Source: Desulfosporosinus metallidurans (GTDB lineage: Bacteria > Bacillota > Desulfitobacteriia > Desulfitobacteriales > Desulfitobacteriaceae). Taken from it: a stretch of 64,000 nucleotides of DNA. This document shows positions 1 to 9,780 of the stretch, piece by piece. Position 1 is the first letter of the stretch, and each line of letters begins with the position of its first letter. A model generated the notes under the pieces. That model did not search any database. It was not told the DNA's origin and worked only from the letters and a program-made list of their open reading frames with translations. The stretch lies in the NCBI RefSeq assembly GCF_001936615.1, contig NZ_MLBF01000002.1, positions 1-64,000 of the forward strand, given 5' to 3'. A program made the translations under genes and the position numbers.

Positions 1-144
1 AGTTATAGGTTAAATTTAACAACAACTTTACATTCAGTTCATTAGATCTTTACAAAGAACAATTATTATATTGTAAGGATGTACTTACTGATAAATATGC
101 TCGAAATTATATACCACGTTTTGGTTAGGAGAAGGAGCATTCGA

Positions 145-2304
145 ATGTTTATGACGATTGATATGAGCCAACAAAAGCTATACCGTCTACTTAGGGATGA
201 AAAAACAATCTGGGTATTGTATCTTGACATCGTTAAATTTCATGAAGTGGAATTTCGTTACGGCTACATAATCTGCCGCCAAATTCTGGAAGAAATTGAA
301 AATGAACTTAATCTTACTCTTAGAAAAGAACGCAATCTCTTCCTCTACTCTCAATCGGAGAGCAGGGGGGGGGATGACTTCGTTGTTTATTTTGTCCCTG
401 GAAAAAATATGCACTGGGAAATGAAGGAAATCATTGAGCAATGGGTTCTTCCTTTCGAAGAACGGTTTAATCGTAGAATTAGAAAACTAGTTAACGAGAA
501 AATAAGCTTGCGTTCTGGACTTGCCCGGTGTATCAACGAAGTCGGCCGTAGTCCCGATTATTTAATCTACGCGGCTGTGAAAGAGGCTTTCCTCCTCAAC
601 AAGTCCGAACCAGATCCCCATTTTTTTGCTCGTCGCGATGAGATTTCCCACCTAATCGAAGAACCCGACACCTACTTGAAAGCCGCTTTTCAACCAATCA
701 TTGAAACCCGAAGCGGAGAGGTGTTTGGTTTTGAAGCGTTGGCCCGTATACCTGGCTCCACATGTTTTAACAATATTGCTGACCTCTTCCCATTTGCCGA
801 AAAGATAGGGCAGCTCTATCCAATTGAAACACTTTGCCGGCGTCAAGCTATTACTTCCTACCCTGCTATTGCCCAAAACAGAGAAATGCTCTTCCTAAAC
901 ATTAACCCCCAGGTCCTAATTGACCCCGAGTTTGCCTCGGGCCATACTAGAAAACTGCTTAGTGAAAAGGGGTTAGCCCCAAAGGATGTCGTTCTAGAAA
1001 TTACCGAGCGGAGTGCCATAGAGGATTTCTCCACGTTCCGGGATGCTTTAGATCATTATCGCAATCAGGGTTACCTAATTGCTTTAGACGACGTTGGGGC
1101 CGGCTACTCCTCTTTACAATCCGTCGCGGAGCTACATCCAGACTTTCTTAAAGTAGACCGGTCTTTGATTCAGGGAGTGAATGCTGATCCGATCAAATGG
1201 GCCTTGCTGGAGACCTTCGTCACCTTTTCTAAGCGTATAGGGTGCCGTATCATTGCAGAAGGGGTGGAGACGGCTGAGGAAATGCGCACAGTGGTCCAAT
1301 TGGGGGTGGATTACGTACAGGGATTCTTAGTTGCAAGACCCACCTTTGAACGAAAGAGCATTAATCCCGCCGTTATGCAAATCCTAGATCGGGTACATCG
1401 GCTTAAATCGATAGATCAAAACCCTATTCTTTCCATGGTGGAGCCCTTACCCTTGTTTGATAGCAACGCCCTTGTCAATTCCGTTGAAACTTACTTCCGT
1501 GAGCACCCACACCAATGGCTGGTGGGGATAACCGAAGACTCCCGTTTAGTCGGTGTATTGCAGCGCGACAGACTTTTTGCCGCCCTGGGTACCCGCTATG
1601 GTGTATCCCTTTTTTCAGAACGAACTGTTCCCATTTTAATGGACACAAATCCCCTAATTGTGGAAGACACCACTCCGTTAGAAGTGGTGTCTAGTTTAGC
1701 TATGCAACGCTCGGATACCCAGCTGTATGACGGCATTATTGTGGCTAACCTACGAAAGCCGATCGGCATGGTTTCAGTGGAAAATCTAATAAAAGCCATA
1801 TCCGAGAGGCAGATCCAGCTTGCCCAAGGAGCTAACCCGCTGACCGGGTTGCCAGGCAACCTACGCATTGATCAGGAGATCAGACAACACTTAGAACGAG
1901 GTTTAACCTTTGGCCTTATATATGTTGACCTTAACAAATTTAAATATTATAACGACTTATACGGTTTTCAACAAGGAGACTTAGCCATCAAGATGTTAGG
2001 CGAGGTTTTACTGAATGCATCCTATATAACCGCTGAGAAAACCTTTATTGGACACATCGGTGGCGACGATTTTATCGCAATCTCTTCACCCTCGGACCTA
2101 GAAAAATTAGCCGTTAACATCCTCGCCCAATTCGAACAATCTTGCGAGCAGTTAGCCGGTACAGAAAACCTTAGCGTAGCCCTAGCCGGCCTCATTATAA
2201 ACACTACTGACCAAAGTTGGACACCCTTACTTGTCTCTGAACGAGCTGCCCAAATCAAGAAAGAAGTTAAGGCAATGGGAGGCAACTCTTTTTTATTACG
2301 ATAA
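145..2304 (+). CDS. GGDEF-EAL-CBS-GGDEF cyclic-di-GMP signalling protein
   Basis: Predicted cytoplasmic protein that makes and/or degrades cyclic di-GMP. The ATG at 145 is preferred over an upstream in-frame start because an AGGAGAAGGAG ribosome site lies just before it; this gives 719 residues. A first GGDEF-like domain carries GGDDF at about residues 75-79. The EAL domain (about 180-420) keeps FEALAR, LNINPQ, EITER, DDVGAGYSS, LKVDR and AEGVE, so phosphodiesterase activity is plausible. A CBS-like segment (about 430-550) precedes a second GGDEF domain with GGDDF near residue 660. No membrane segment is seen. The chemoreceptor gene follows after 14 bases, suggesting one transcript. Which cyclase domain is active is unknown; the first looks more divergent. 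Confidence 0.9.
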   Translation: MFMTIDMSQQKLYRLLRDEKTIWVLYLDIVKFHEVEFRYGYIICRQILEEIENELNLTLRKERNLFLYSQSESRGGDDFVVYFVPGKNMHWEMKEIIEQWVLPFEERFNRRIRKLVNEKISLRSGLARCINEVGRSPDYLIYAAVKEAFLLNKSEPDPHFFARRDEISHLIEEPDTYLKAAFQPIIETRSGEVFGFEALARIPGSTCFNNIADLFPFAEKIGQLYPIETLCRRQAITSYPAIAQNREMLFLNINPQVLIDPEFASGHTRKLLSEKGLAPKDVVLEITERSAIEDFSTFRDALDHYRNQGYLIALDDVGAGYSSLQSVAELHPDFLKVDRSLIQGVNADPIKWALLETFVTFSKRIGCRIIAEGVETAEEMRTVVQLGVDYVQGFLVARPTFERKSINPAVMQILDRVHRLKSIDQNPILSMVEPLPLFDSNALVNSVETYFREHPHQWLVGITEDSRLVGVLQRDRLFAALGTRYGVSLFSERTVPILMDTNPLIVEDTTPLEVVSSLAMQRSDTQLYDGIIVANLRKPIGMVSVENLIKAISERQIQLAQGANPLTGLPGNLRIDQEIRQHLERGLTFGLIYVDLNKFKYYNDLYGFQQGDLAIKMLGEVLLNASYITAEKTFIGHIGGDDFIAISSPSDLEKLAVNILAQFEQSCEQLAGTENLSVALAGLIINTTDQSWTPLLVSERAAQIKKEVKAMGGNSFLLR

Positions 2305-2318
2305 GAGGAGTGATATAA

Positions 2319-4064
2319 ATGAAATGGAAATGGAAAGATTGGAAATGGAATTGGTTTTACAACTGGAATACGTTCTACAAAATTAACGCTTTGGTCCTTG
2401 TCCTGGTAGTCTTCATGCTCGGTTTAAGTTTCATGGGTTATTACTATTATCGACAAGCCAAAGTAGCCATGAACGATGTCTATTCAAGTTCTTTGATTTC
2501 TGTAAAACTAATCAATGAGGCCAATGCCAATGTTCGAATGATCCGTAGTGTCAATATAGAGCTTCTCTCGGCACCTCTAGACACTTCCAAGAAACAAAAC
2601 CTACTCATTCAGACCACAGTACTAAACGGCTTTATCAAGGAATCCTTGGATAACTATACCCCTCTTGCCAAAGAACCCTTTGAAGTAGCAAAACTAGCGC
2701 AAGTGAGAGACGCACTGCAAAAATACAGCGACGAATGGCAGAAAGTTGTTTCTCTAATGGATAGTGGGGACAAAGAAGAGGCCTATCTCTACTTCTTCAA
2801 TAACGCTACCAAAGATTTAGATGAAATAAACACCCTACTTCCTGAACTCGTAGACTTTAGCACTCAGAAAGCGAAAAGTACCATTGTACGCGAAAATCTT
2901 AATTTCGTCCGGGCAGAGAAATTTCTATTCGGCTTCCCGCTTGTTGCCGCAATTCTAGCAGTTATCATTGGGGCACTGGTGGCCCGAGCCATCGCCAAAC
3001 CTCTACAAATAATGCTAGCAAATGTACAAGGGCTTGCCTCCGGAAATCTTAGGGTGACCAAGATAAAAACTACCTCCAAGGACGAAGCTGGACAACTAGC
3101 ACAGGCTTTTAATCTGATGACGGATAGCCTGTCGGACCTAGTCAAAGAAGTCTCAGTGTCTTCGGCGGACGTAGCTGCTTCTGCTCACCAGCTCTTAAAT
3201 ATTACGGAACAAAGTTCGAGTGCCTCCGGCCAAATTGGAGGGGCTATCGCCGAAGTGGCAAGTGGAACGGAAAAACAAGCTAGTGCAGTCAACGAGACCG
3301 TAGCAGCTATAGAACAAATAAACGCTAACATTCAAATGATAGCCGAGGCGGGCCAGCGCGTCACCGCCTTCACCACAAAAACGACTATAACTACTGAAAA
3401 TGGGCAAAAGGCTCTCACCCAGGCAGTTGAACAAATGGCCAACATCAGCCAGGGTACTCAAGTTGTTAAAGGGGCAATCAATTCGCTGGCTGATGGCTCT
3501 GAACAAATAGCAGATATTGCGCACTTAATATCTGGTATCAACGAACAAACAAATCTTCTAGCCTTAAACGCCGCTATTGAAGCTGCCCGAGCTGGCGAGC
3601 AGGGACGTGGCTTCTCAGTAGTGGCTGAAGAGGTTCGTAAGTTGGCCGAAAAGGCCAAAGTTGCGACTGGACAAATCACTTCTTTGGTGGTAGTAAACAG
3701 GGATAACATCAATCATGCTATCGCTGCAATGGATGCAGAAGAAGTTCACGTTAACAATGGAATTAAAGTAGTGAACACCGCAGGTCTTGGCCTAAATGAA
3801 ATATTGAATATGGTTAATGAAGTTTCCGAACAAGTAGGTGGGATCGCCTCTTCCATACAGCAAATGGCGGGCGGAAGCCAACAAATTGTCTCAGGGATTC
3901 AGCACATCGGTGCTGTCAGCCAGGTTACAGCTGACCAGGCAAATACCGTTTCCGCGGCCATTGACAAATTCACAGCTTCTATCGATCAGATTAACGTGTC
4001 TTGTCAGAGTCTGACAGACTTGGCCAAGGACTTACAAACTGGGGTTAGCACTTTTAGGATCTAA
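2319..4064 (+). CDS. Methyl-accepting chemotaxis protein
   Basis: Transmembrane chemoreceptor of 581 residues that would pass a signal to CheA/CheW. The N-terminus is lysine and tryptophan rich, followed by a first membrane helix at about 21-43, a helical-bundle extracytoplasmic sensor (about 45-200), a second membrane helix (about 203-227), a HAMP domain starting near RAIAKPLQ, and a long coiled-coil signalling domain. The hairpin tip has the conserved stretch [20 protein letters not shown] followed by [20 protein letters not shown]. The ATG is preceded by AGAGGAGTG. It sits 14 bases after the cyclic-di-GMP gene, so the two may be co-transcribed and linked in motility or taxis control. The ligand cannot be told from sequence. 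Confidence 0.93.
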   Translation: MKWKWKDWKWNWFYNWNTFYKINALVLVLVVFMLGLSFMGYYYYRQAKVAMNDVYSSSLISVKLINEANANVRMIRSVNIELLSAPLDTSKKQNLLIQTTVLNGFIKESLDNYTPLAKEPFEVAKLAQVRDALQKYSDEWQKVVSLMDSGDKEEAYLYFFNNATKDLDEINTLLPELVDFSTQKAKSTIVRENLNFVRAEKFLFGFPLVAAILAVIIGALVARAIAKPLQIMLANVQGLASGNLRVTKIKTTSKDEAGQLAQAFNLMTDSLSDLVKEVSVSSADVAASAHQLLNITEQSSSASGQIGGAIAEVASGTEKQASAVNETVAAIEQINANIQMIAEAGQRVTAFTTKTTITTENGQKALTQAVEQMANISQGTQVVKGAINSLADGSEQIADIAHLISGINEQTNLLALNAAIEAARAGEQGRGFSVVAEEVRKLAEKAKVATGQITSLVVVNRDNINHAIAAMDAEEVHVNNGIKVVNTAGLGLNEILNMVNEVSEQVGGIASSIQQMAGGSQQIVSGIQHIGAVSQVTADQANTVSAAIDKFTASIDQINVSCQSLTDLAKDLQTGVSTFRI

Positions 4065-4198
4065 CGATAAACTAAAGAGTTAATCTACAATTTTAACCTT
4101 AACTTTAATTCGCGATAATTTCTCGTTAACACTTACACTATATAATGAATTAAACAAGTAACTATTCATGAGAACAAAAAAAGTAATGAGGTGTTAAA

Positions 4199-4967
4199 AT
4201 GGAACTGTTGGTTGATTTGCATACCCATACCATTGCAAGTGGACATGCTTACAGTACTATTACAGAAAATACTCTAGCAGCTTCACGCAGAGGACTTTAA
4301 ATTATTGGGAATGACGGACCACGGCCCAAGTATGCCAGGTGCTCCTCACCTTTTTCATTTTGACAACTTGTCAATTCTTCCGGATGAGCTATCTGGGGTT
4401 AAAATTTTACCTGGAGTTGAAGCCAATATCACGAACCATGAAGGCGAATTAGATATGCCTTTGAAATATTTAGCGTATTTGAAGCTTATCCTCGTCGGGC
4501 TACATCCGATCTGCTATCCGGGTGGGACATGCGAACAGAACACTCAAGCTTATATTAAGGCGATGGAAAATCCCTACACAGATATGATGGTTCATCCTGG
4601 ACGACCGGATTTTGAGATGGATCTTGAAAAAATTGCACACGCTTCTGCCCTTTTGAATATCCCTGTCGAGGTTAATAATAGTTCACTTTCGACGATTAGA
4701 GAAAAGGGTGGAGCTCGGGAAAATTGCCGTTCTATTGCCCGTTACATGGCAAAGTATAAAGGTCCCGTAATTTTAGGAAGTGATGCTCACTTTTGGGACC
4801 GGGTCGGTGAGTTTAGCGAAGCTGTAGAGTTGGTTCGGGAGGTCGGGATTTCTCAACAGCAGATCCTTAACACTTCGCCTGAGCGAGTCTTGGATTATTT
4901 AACTTCACGCCGTAAACACCGCACTGAATTTGAGGAAACACAGGGACAGGTACACCGTTTCGCCTGA
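4199..4967 (+). pseudogene. PHP-domain phosphoesterase gene interrupted by a one-base shift at CTT-TAA
   Basis: A PHP-domain metal-dependent phosphoesterase (YcdX-like) that reads in two frames. From ATG 4199 (GAGGTG ribosome site upstream) the first frame gives [18 protein letters not shown] and runs to RRGL, then hits TAA at 4298-4300. The second frame resumes as KLLGMTDHGPSMPGAPHLFH and continues to 4967. The intact paralogue at 33707-34438 reads RKGLKLLGMTDHAPSMPG across the same point, so exactly one T is extra in CTTTAAA. Either the gene is broken, or a +1 ribosomal slip on CTT-T joins the frames as in prfB. The C-terminus (EETQGQVHRFA) is encoded by the first copy of a 34-bp tandem repeat and is absent from the paralogue. 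Confidence 0.85.
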
Positions 4968-4999
4968 GGAAACACAGGGACAGGTACACCGTTTCGCCT
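4932..4999. repeat. 34-bp direct tandem repeat, two copies
   Basis: Two identical 34-bp units (4932-4965 and 4966-4999), each beginning GAGGAAACACAGGGACAGG and ending GTTTCGCCT, lie head to tail. The first copy is read through as the last codons of the PHP gene and supplies its TGA stop at its junction with the second copy. The second copy forms the left arm of the hairpin that follows. Confidence 0.95.
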
Positions 5000-5026
5000 A
5001 AAAAGGCAAAACAACGTACCTGTCCC
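4977..5026. terminator. Hairpin between convergent genes
   Basis: GGGACAGGTAC...GTTTCGCCT is followed after AAAA by AGGCAAAAC...GTACCTGTCCC, an imperfect stem of about 23 bp with a four-base loop. It lies between the 3' ends of the PHP gene (+) and the acyl-CoA dehydrogenase gene (-), so a two-way terminator role is likely. There is no long T tract on either side. Confidence 0.6.
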
Positions 5027-5039
5027 CTTGTTCTCTATT

Positions 5040-6875
5040 CTAGTATTCGAAAACATCAACTGGAACATCAATAGCTGAGGTATCACCATCTATTACTATC
5101 TCCGCAACTGCCCATACATTGGGAACTACATTGCGCACGTAGTATTTGGCGGCGGCTACTTTACCAGTGTAGAACTTATAATCAAAGTGGTTTGGTCCCA
5201 CTTCTTTGGCTTTCTTATCAGCCAATATAGCCTGATCAAGAATCTGGCGGCCACAGAATAGCTGGGCAGTAGCAGTTAAGACACGGTGGGAATAGAGTGG
5301 AATCATGCTCATATTGGTCTTGGAATATCCAGCCAGAGCCTTGAGCATATCTTTGTAAGCATCAAGAGCCTTGCCCAAGTTAGCAAATTCCTTGCCTAAG
5401 ATTTCATTGCTCTTGTTAGCTTCATAAAAATCTACCATTTCCTGCACCCAAGCGCCGAATACTGAACCGCCCTTCATGTTCATCTTGCGGCCAACCAGAT
5501 CCATGGACTGGATAAAGTTTGTTCCTTCCCAGATGGAGTAGATCTTCATGTCGCGCGCGATTTGGGATACGGGATACTCTTCGCAGTAGCCGTAGCCGCC
5601 ATAAGCTTGAATAGCTTCACCAATGAGCCACCAGCCTTCATCAGAAGGATAGGCCTTGCAAAGCGGGGTGGCTATTTCAATCAGGTCGTTGGCAGCTTTT
5701 CTTACTGCCGGATCGGGATCGCGATGCCTCTGGTCAAAAGCCAGATAAACCCTGTACATCATGGCTCGAATGGCTTCAATGTGAGCTTTGCCCATCATCA
5801 GTGTACGCTTAGTATTTTCATGGTTAATTATGGCTACCCGACCGGCCTTGGGATTGGTCATCAGGCGTCCCTGAACTCTTTCTTTGGCATTATCGCGGGC
5901 ATTAGCAAAGGCGTTGATAATACAGGACAGAGCCATATGGCCGGTTTCCATGCGGGCCATGTTCATCATTTGGAACATCTGAGCCATTCCCTCGCCCTTG
6001 CCTTCGTTTTTAAGAGGGTCAATACCCAGCAACCAACCGCGACAATTACCGTTTTCCCCGGCAGCCAAAGAGGCAGTGACCGAACCATGTTGGCCCAGCT
6101 TATGTTCTATCCCAGTGTTCTCGAAATCGTTGTCTTCAAAGCTACCATCTTCGTTGACCCATAACTTGGGAACTACGAACAGAGAGATACCGCCAGTGCC
6201 CGGCTTGGCACCTTCAACACGAGCCAGGTAGAGGTTGATGATATTTTCGGTAAAATCATTATTCCCGCCCGTTATAAATATCTTATTGCCCTTGATCTTA
6301 AAAATCCTCGGATCGTCGGTCGGATAAGCCTTAGAAAGAATATCACCTACATCAGACCCTGCGCCGGGTTCGGTAAGACACATAGTTCCAGACCATGTTC
6401 CATTCATCATCTTAGGAAGGAACATGGCTTTTAATTTATCATCGCCAAAGCTTTGAATTAAACCGGCAGCTCCACTGGTCAGCAGAATATATGGCATAAA
6501 GGTAGGATTAGCGGCACAAATTAGTTCCCAAACGGCGGCATGCAACATATCCGGTAATACCATGGCATCCGGCGAATCATCGATATTGCTGGTACCCCAG
6601 CCCTCTTCCTGCAACTTGTGGAAAAGCGGTCCAAAGCTTGGCGGAGTAGTTACCTTGCCGTCAGCAAACGTTGCTGGGTGGGTCTCGTTTTCGTCGTTGG
6701 TCGGCTCAATTACTTCCTTGCACATTTTTAGAATGGGCTCCAGGATTGCTTTAACATCATCTTTGGAATAATAGTCAGCAAACTGTGGGTAGTTAAAAAC
6801 TCCCTCAGTTGGAAGCCATTCTTGAATAATAAATTCAAAATCCCTAATATTATTAACTGCAAAATTAGAAGCCAT
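5040..6875 (-). CDS. Acyl-CoA dehydrogenase, long DmdC-like form
   Basis: FAD enzyme that would oxidise an acyl-CoA to the enoyl-CoA, passing electrons to an electron-transfer flavoprotein. At 611 residues it matches the roughly 600-residue subfamily that includes 3-methylmercaptopropionyl-CoA dehydrogenases, with an extra N-terminal segment and a C-terminal helical extension. Visible motifs are MCLTEPGAGSDVG (flavin/substrate region), KIKGNKIFITGG, GGYGYCEEYP and IYSIWEGTNFIQ; the Glu of WEGT is the expected catalytic base. ATG follows AGGAGGAATG. It is the distal gene of a minus-strand cluster with a thiolase and CoA-transferase. The substrate cannot be assigned; a role in fatty-acid or branched-chain acid use is inference. 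Confidence 0.9.
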   Translation of the reverse strand: MASNFAVNNIRDFEFIIQEWLPTEGVFNYPQFADYYSKDDVKAILEPILKMCKEVIEPTNDENETHPATFADGKVTTPPSFGPLFHKLQEEGWGTSNIDDSPDAMVLPDMLHAAVWELICAANPTFMPYILLTSGAAGLIQSFGDDKLKAMFLPKMMNGTWSGTMCLTEPGAGSDVGDILSKAYPTDDPRIFKIKGNKIFITGGNNDFTENIINLYLARVEGAKPGTGGISLFVVPKLWVNEDGSFEDNDFENTGIEHKLGQHGSVTASLAAGENGNCRGWLLGIDPLKNEGKGEGMAQMFQMMNMARMETGHMALSCIINAFANARDNAKERVQGRLMTNPKAGRVAIINHENTKRTLMMGKAHIEAIRAMMYRVYLAFDQRHRDPDPAVRKAANDLIEIATPLCKAYPSDEGWWLIGEAIQAYGGYGYCEEYPVSQIARDMKIYSIWEGTNFIQSMDLVGRKMNMKGGSVFGAWVQEMVDFYEANKSNEILGKEFANLGKALDAYKDMLKALAGYSKTNMSMIPLYSHRVLTATAQLFCGRQILDQAILADKKAKEVGPNHFDYKFYTGKVAAAKYYVRNVVPNVWAVAEIVIDGDTSAIDVPVDVFEY

Positions 6876-6993
6876 ATTTACATTCCTCCTGTTTTAATAG
6901 TTCTTTTAACCTATTTTTTGCTTCATTTTCATAAAGCGGTGATGATGGCCTAAATGAACCATCACCCACAATATAGCTAATAGAATGGAAGCT

Positions 6994-8223
6994 CTATATA
7001 TCTCTAGTCCACAGGGAAGCCATAGCTGCTCCGCCACCTACGCAAAGGGAAGCTCCGCCTGTTGTTTTTCCGAGTCTTTCCAACTCATAATAGAGGCTGA
7101 CAATTATGCGCAGTCCAGTAGCACCAACCGGATGTCCTAAACCAATTCCAGAACCATTGGTGTTAATGTTACCATCCTGCTCAAAGGTACCTATGTTCAA
7201 ATCGATACCTGCTTCTTCTTTAATCTTTTTGCCAACGCCAATTACTTGGGCTGCAAAGGCTTCGTTGATTTCCCAGTAATCAACGTCTTCATACTTCATT
7301 CCTGCCTCTTTCAAACATTTGGGTATAGCAGCTGCGGGGCCTAAGCCCATAACGCGAGCTTCTACCCCTTCATCACAGACATTTATAAGTTTCATCAGAG
7401 GTTTAATTCCTAGTTCTTCAGCTTTTTTCTTAGTCATCAAAACTACAGCAGCGGCAGCGTCATTAAGACCAGAAGCGTTGGCAGCAGTTACCACTCCGTC
7501 CTTTTTAAATGCGGGTTTCAGTTTGGCCATAGATTCTAGGCTTGCTCCACGAATAGGATGTTCGTCATTTTTGAACACGTATTCTTTCTTTCCCTTTTTG
7601 ACTGGAACAGGAACAATCTCTCTCTCGAAACGACCTTCATCACTAGCCCTAACTGCCCTCTGATGGCTGAGAAGTGCTAGCGCATCACATTCTTCTCTGG
7701 TAATTCCATACTGTTCAGCAATATTTTCAGCAGTTCCGCCCATGTGGGAACCAGCTAGTTGGCATACCAGTCCATCCGCAAGCATGGCGTCCTGAAGTTT
7801 GACATCGCCCATTCTTGCGCCCCATCTGGAAGTCGTAGAGATGTATGGGATATTACTCATACTTTCTGTACCGGTTACTAATGCAATATCGTATTTACCC
7901 AGTTGCAGTTTCATGGCAGCAATTTCCAAAGCCCTCATTGCTGATGCGCAGTTCTGGTTGACCATGCAGGCACTTGATTTGGGATCCATACCTATTTCCA
8001 TAGCCACAATACGGGGTGGACAAGAGCCATTACCATGACCTAGGCACATTCCTGCCACGATTTCATCGACCTGTTTCGGGTCAATTCCCGCGCGCTTAAT
8101 AGCCTCAGCAGCAACAATCTTGGTCAATTCATTGGCCGCTACTGGTTGGAGCGAACCTCCATAAGCACCAATAGGTGTTCTGCATGCGCTAACCATTACA
8201 ACTTCATTAAGTTCCATTGACAT
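6994..8223 (-). CDS. Acetyl-CoA acetyltransferase (thiolase)
   Basis: Thiolase of 409 residues that condenses two acetyl-CoA to acetoacetyl-CoA or cleaves 3-ketoacyl-CoA. It has the nucleophilic Cys92 in VNQNCASAMRALEIA, the NEAFAAQ loop, the GHPVGATG histidine and the C-terminal CVGGGAAMA cysteine, so the active site is complete. Length is typical for the family (about 390-410). The start is ATG 8223 with AAAGGGG upstream; an in-frame ATG two codons later is possible. It lies between the CoA-transferase and the acyl-CoA dehydrogenase on the same strand, consistent with one acyl-CoA operon. Between it and the next gene (6940-6969) is a weak GGTGATGG/CCATCATCACC hairpin. Confidence 0.94.
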   Translation of the reverse strand: MSMELNEVVMVSACRTPIGAYGGSLQPVAANELTKIVAAEAIKRAGIDPKQVDEIVAGMCLGHGNGSCPPRIVAMEIGMDPKSSACMVNQNCASAMRALEIAAMKLQLGKYDIALVTGTESMSNIPYISTTSRWGARMGDVKLQDAMLADGLVCQLAGSHMGGTAENIAEQYGITREECDALALLSHQRAVRASDEGRFEREIVPVPVKKGKKEYVFKNDEHPIRGASLESMAKLKPAFKKDGVVTAANASGLNDAAAAVVLMTKKKAEELGIKPLMKLINVCDEGVEARVMGLGPAAAIPKCLKEAGMKYEDVDYWEINEAFAAQVIGVGKKIKEEAGIDLNIGTFEQDGNINTNGSGIGLGHPVGATGLRIIVSLYYELERLGKTTGGASLCVGGGAAMASLWTRDI

Positions 8224-8280
8224 ATTTTGAAATTCCCCTTTTTATTTAAATATTACACCCATAAGGGGTGATCAACTGCC

Positions 8281-9624
8281 TCAAGATATCTTGTTGCTTC
8301 GTATCCAAATTTTATTGGCATCTGCTTCTTTGATTAGTTCATCACGTAAATCAGGATGAGCAATATTTATCAAGGCTTCGGCTCTTTGCCACGTACTCTT
8401 TGACTTAAGCATAGCTATACCGTATTCAGTGACCACACAATAATTTATACTCCTAGGAACGGTAACTATCGCCCCAGGAGTCAGCATAGGCTTGATTCGT
8501 GATTGCATCTTGCCCTCACTATCAATGAAGGTAGATGTAAGACAGATCAGACCCTTACCTCCCTTGGATTTATAGGACCCATAAATAAAGTCTAACTGGC
8601 CGCCTGTTCCTGAAATCTGCCTTATTCCTGATGACTCTGACGCGACCTGACCATAGAGATCCACTTCTATAGCGTTGTTAATGCACATCATTTTATCGTT
8701 TTGACAAATTATGTCGGGATCGTTGGTATAATCGACCGGGTAACTTGCACAACTTGGATTATTATCCAAGAAATCATAGAGCTTCTTGGTTCCCATGGCA
8801 AAGGTATACACCATCTTACCTTTGTCAAGCTGTTTGCGCAGACCTGTAATTCTTCCAGCTTCGTACATATCCACAAATGAATCTACCAGCATTTCGGTAT
8901 GAACACCCAAGTCTTTTAAGTCTGATTGGGCTATCATTGCGCCAACTGCATTAGGCATAGCGCCGATCCCTAACTGCAGGCAGGCACCATCCTCGATTTG
9001 TCCTAGTATAGTTGCAGCGATTGTTTTATCCACATCGGATATAGGTGTTTCGGGAAGCTGAATTAGGGGTCTATTGTCGCCCTGGACAAAATAGTCGATT
9101 TCGGATACATGTAAGGTCTCCCTTGAGCCACCCAGACACCTCGGTACGGACTCATTTACTTCGGCAATAACTATTTTAGCAGCATCACAGAAGGCATGAG
9201 TAATGGAATTAGATGTTCCCAAGTTTACAAAGCCATTTTGATCGAGAGGAGTAACCTTGATCAAGGCTACGTCAACAGGTACCCAACCCCGGTCATAAAA
9301 ACTGGGACCTTCGTGATAGGTCAGCGGAATATAGTTGCACATATTCTTATCATGTAGCTTTCTGCTAGCCCCACTAAAGTGCCAGTCATTATAAATAAAA
9401 TGTTTTCTTTCTGGATCATTTACAACTGTTTGCGGTGGAAAAGGACAGGTCACCGTTCTAATGTTTACCCCTTCTAATTCATCTTTTCTCTTGGCCAAAG
9501 CCGCATCCAAAACATGAGAAGTCATCATGAATTCACCATAATGAACAACATCGCCGGATTTAACAACCTTTACCGCTTCATCAGCAGAGACGAATTTGCG
9601 CTCGTACTCGCTCTTATAATCCAA
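8281..9624 (-). CDS. Acetyl-CoA hydrolase/CoA-transferase family (4-hydroxybutyrate/butyrate CoA-transferase-like)
   Basis: Moves CoA between short-chain acyl groups, most likely acetate and butyrate or 4-hydroxybutyrate. The 447-residue protein has the two-domain CoA-transferase layout. Recognisable stretches include LQLGIGAMPNAVGAM in the acyl-CoA site region, HTEMLVDSFVDMYEAG, and the C-terminal EYGIAMLKSKSTWQRAEALI. The start is TTG 9624 seven bases after AAGGAGG. It directly follows the remnants of hbd and bcd and precedes thiolase, so it probably activated acids entering the pathway. The exact acid cannot be read from sequence. Confidence 0.88.
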   Translation of the reverse strand: MDYKSEYERKFVSADEAVKVVKSGDVVHYGEFMMTSHVLDAALAKRKDELEGVNIRTVTCPFPPQTVVNDPERKHFIYNDWHFSGASRKLHDKNMCNYIPLTYHEGPSFYDRGWVPVDVALIKVTPLDQNGFVNLGTSNSITHAFCDAAKIVIAEVNESVPRCLGGSRETLHVSEIDYFVQGDNRPLIQLPETPISDVDKTIAATILGQIEDGACLQLGIGAMPNAVGAMIAQSDLKDLGVHTEMLVDSFVDMYEAGRITGLRKQLDKGKMVYTFAMGTKKLYDFLDNNPSCASYPVDYTNDPDIICQNDKMMCINNAIEVDLYGQVASESSGIRQISGTGGQLDFIYGSYKSKGGKGLICLTSTFIDSEGKMQSRIKPMLTPGAIVTVPRSINYCVVTEYGIAMLKSKSTWQRAEALINIAHPDLRDELIKEADANKIWIRSNKIS

Positions 9625-9663
9625 GTCAATCCCTCCTTGTTATTTATTTTCTGAAGGTTTTGG

Positions 9664-9780
9664 CTATATGCTAACGATAACCATTCTTTGCATCTGAGCT
9701 ACTCCCTCAAATATCTGCATAATCTTGGCATCGCGGAAATATTTTTCGACCGGATAAATGATCCGTCTCGCCGGTTCTGC
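9664..9780 (-). pseudogene. C-terminal remnant of a short-chain acyl-CoA dehydrogenase (bcd-like)
   Basis: This stretch, starting immediately after the stop of the hbd remnant, reads in one frame as 38 codons containing YPVEKYFRDAKIMQIFEG and QMQRMVIVSI before a TAG. This is the C-terminal signature of butyryl-CoA dehydrogenase-type enzymes (family pattern YPVE..RDAKI.QIYEGT.QIQR), including the catalytic Glu. More than 300 residues of the N-terminal part are missing, and the stop comes a few residues early. It has no start codon or ribosome site of its own and appears non-functional. Confidence 0.75.
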
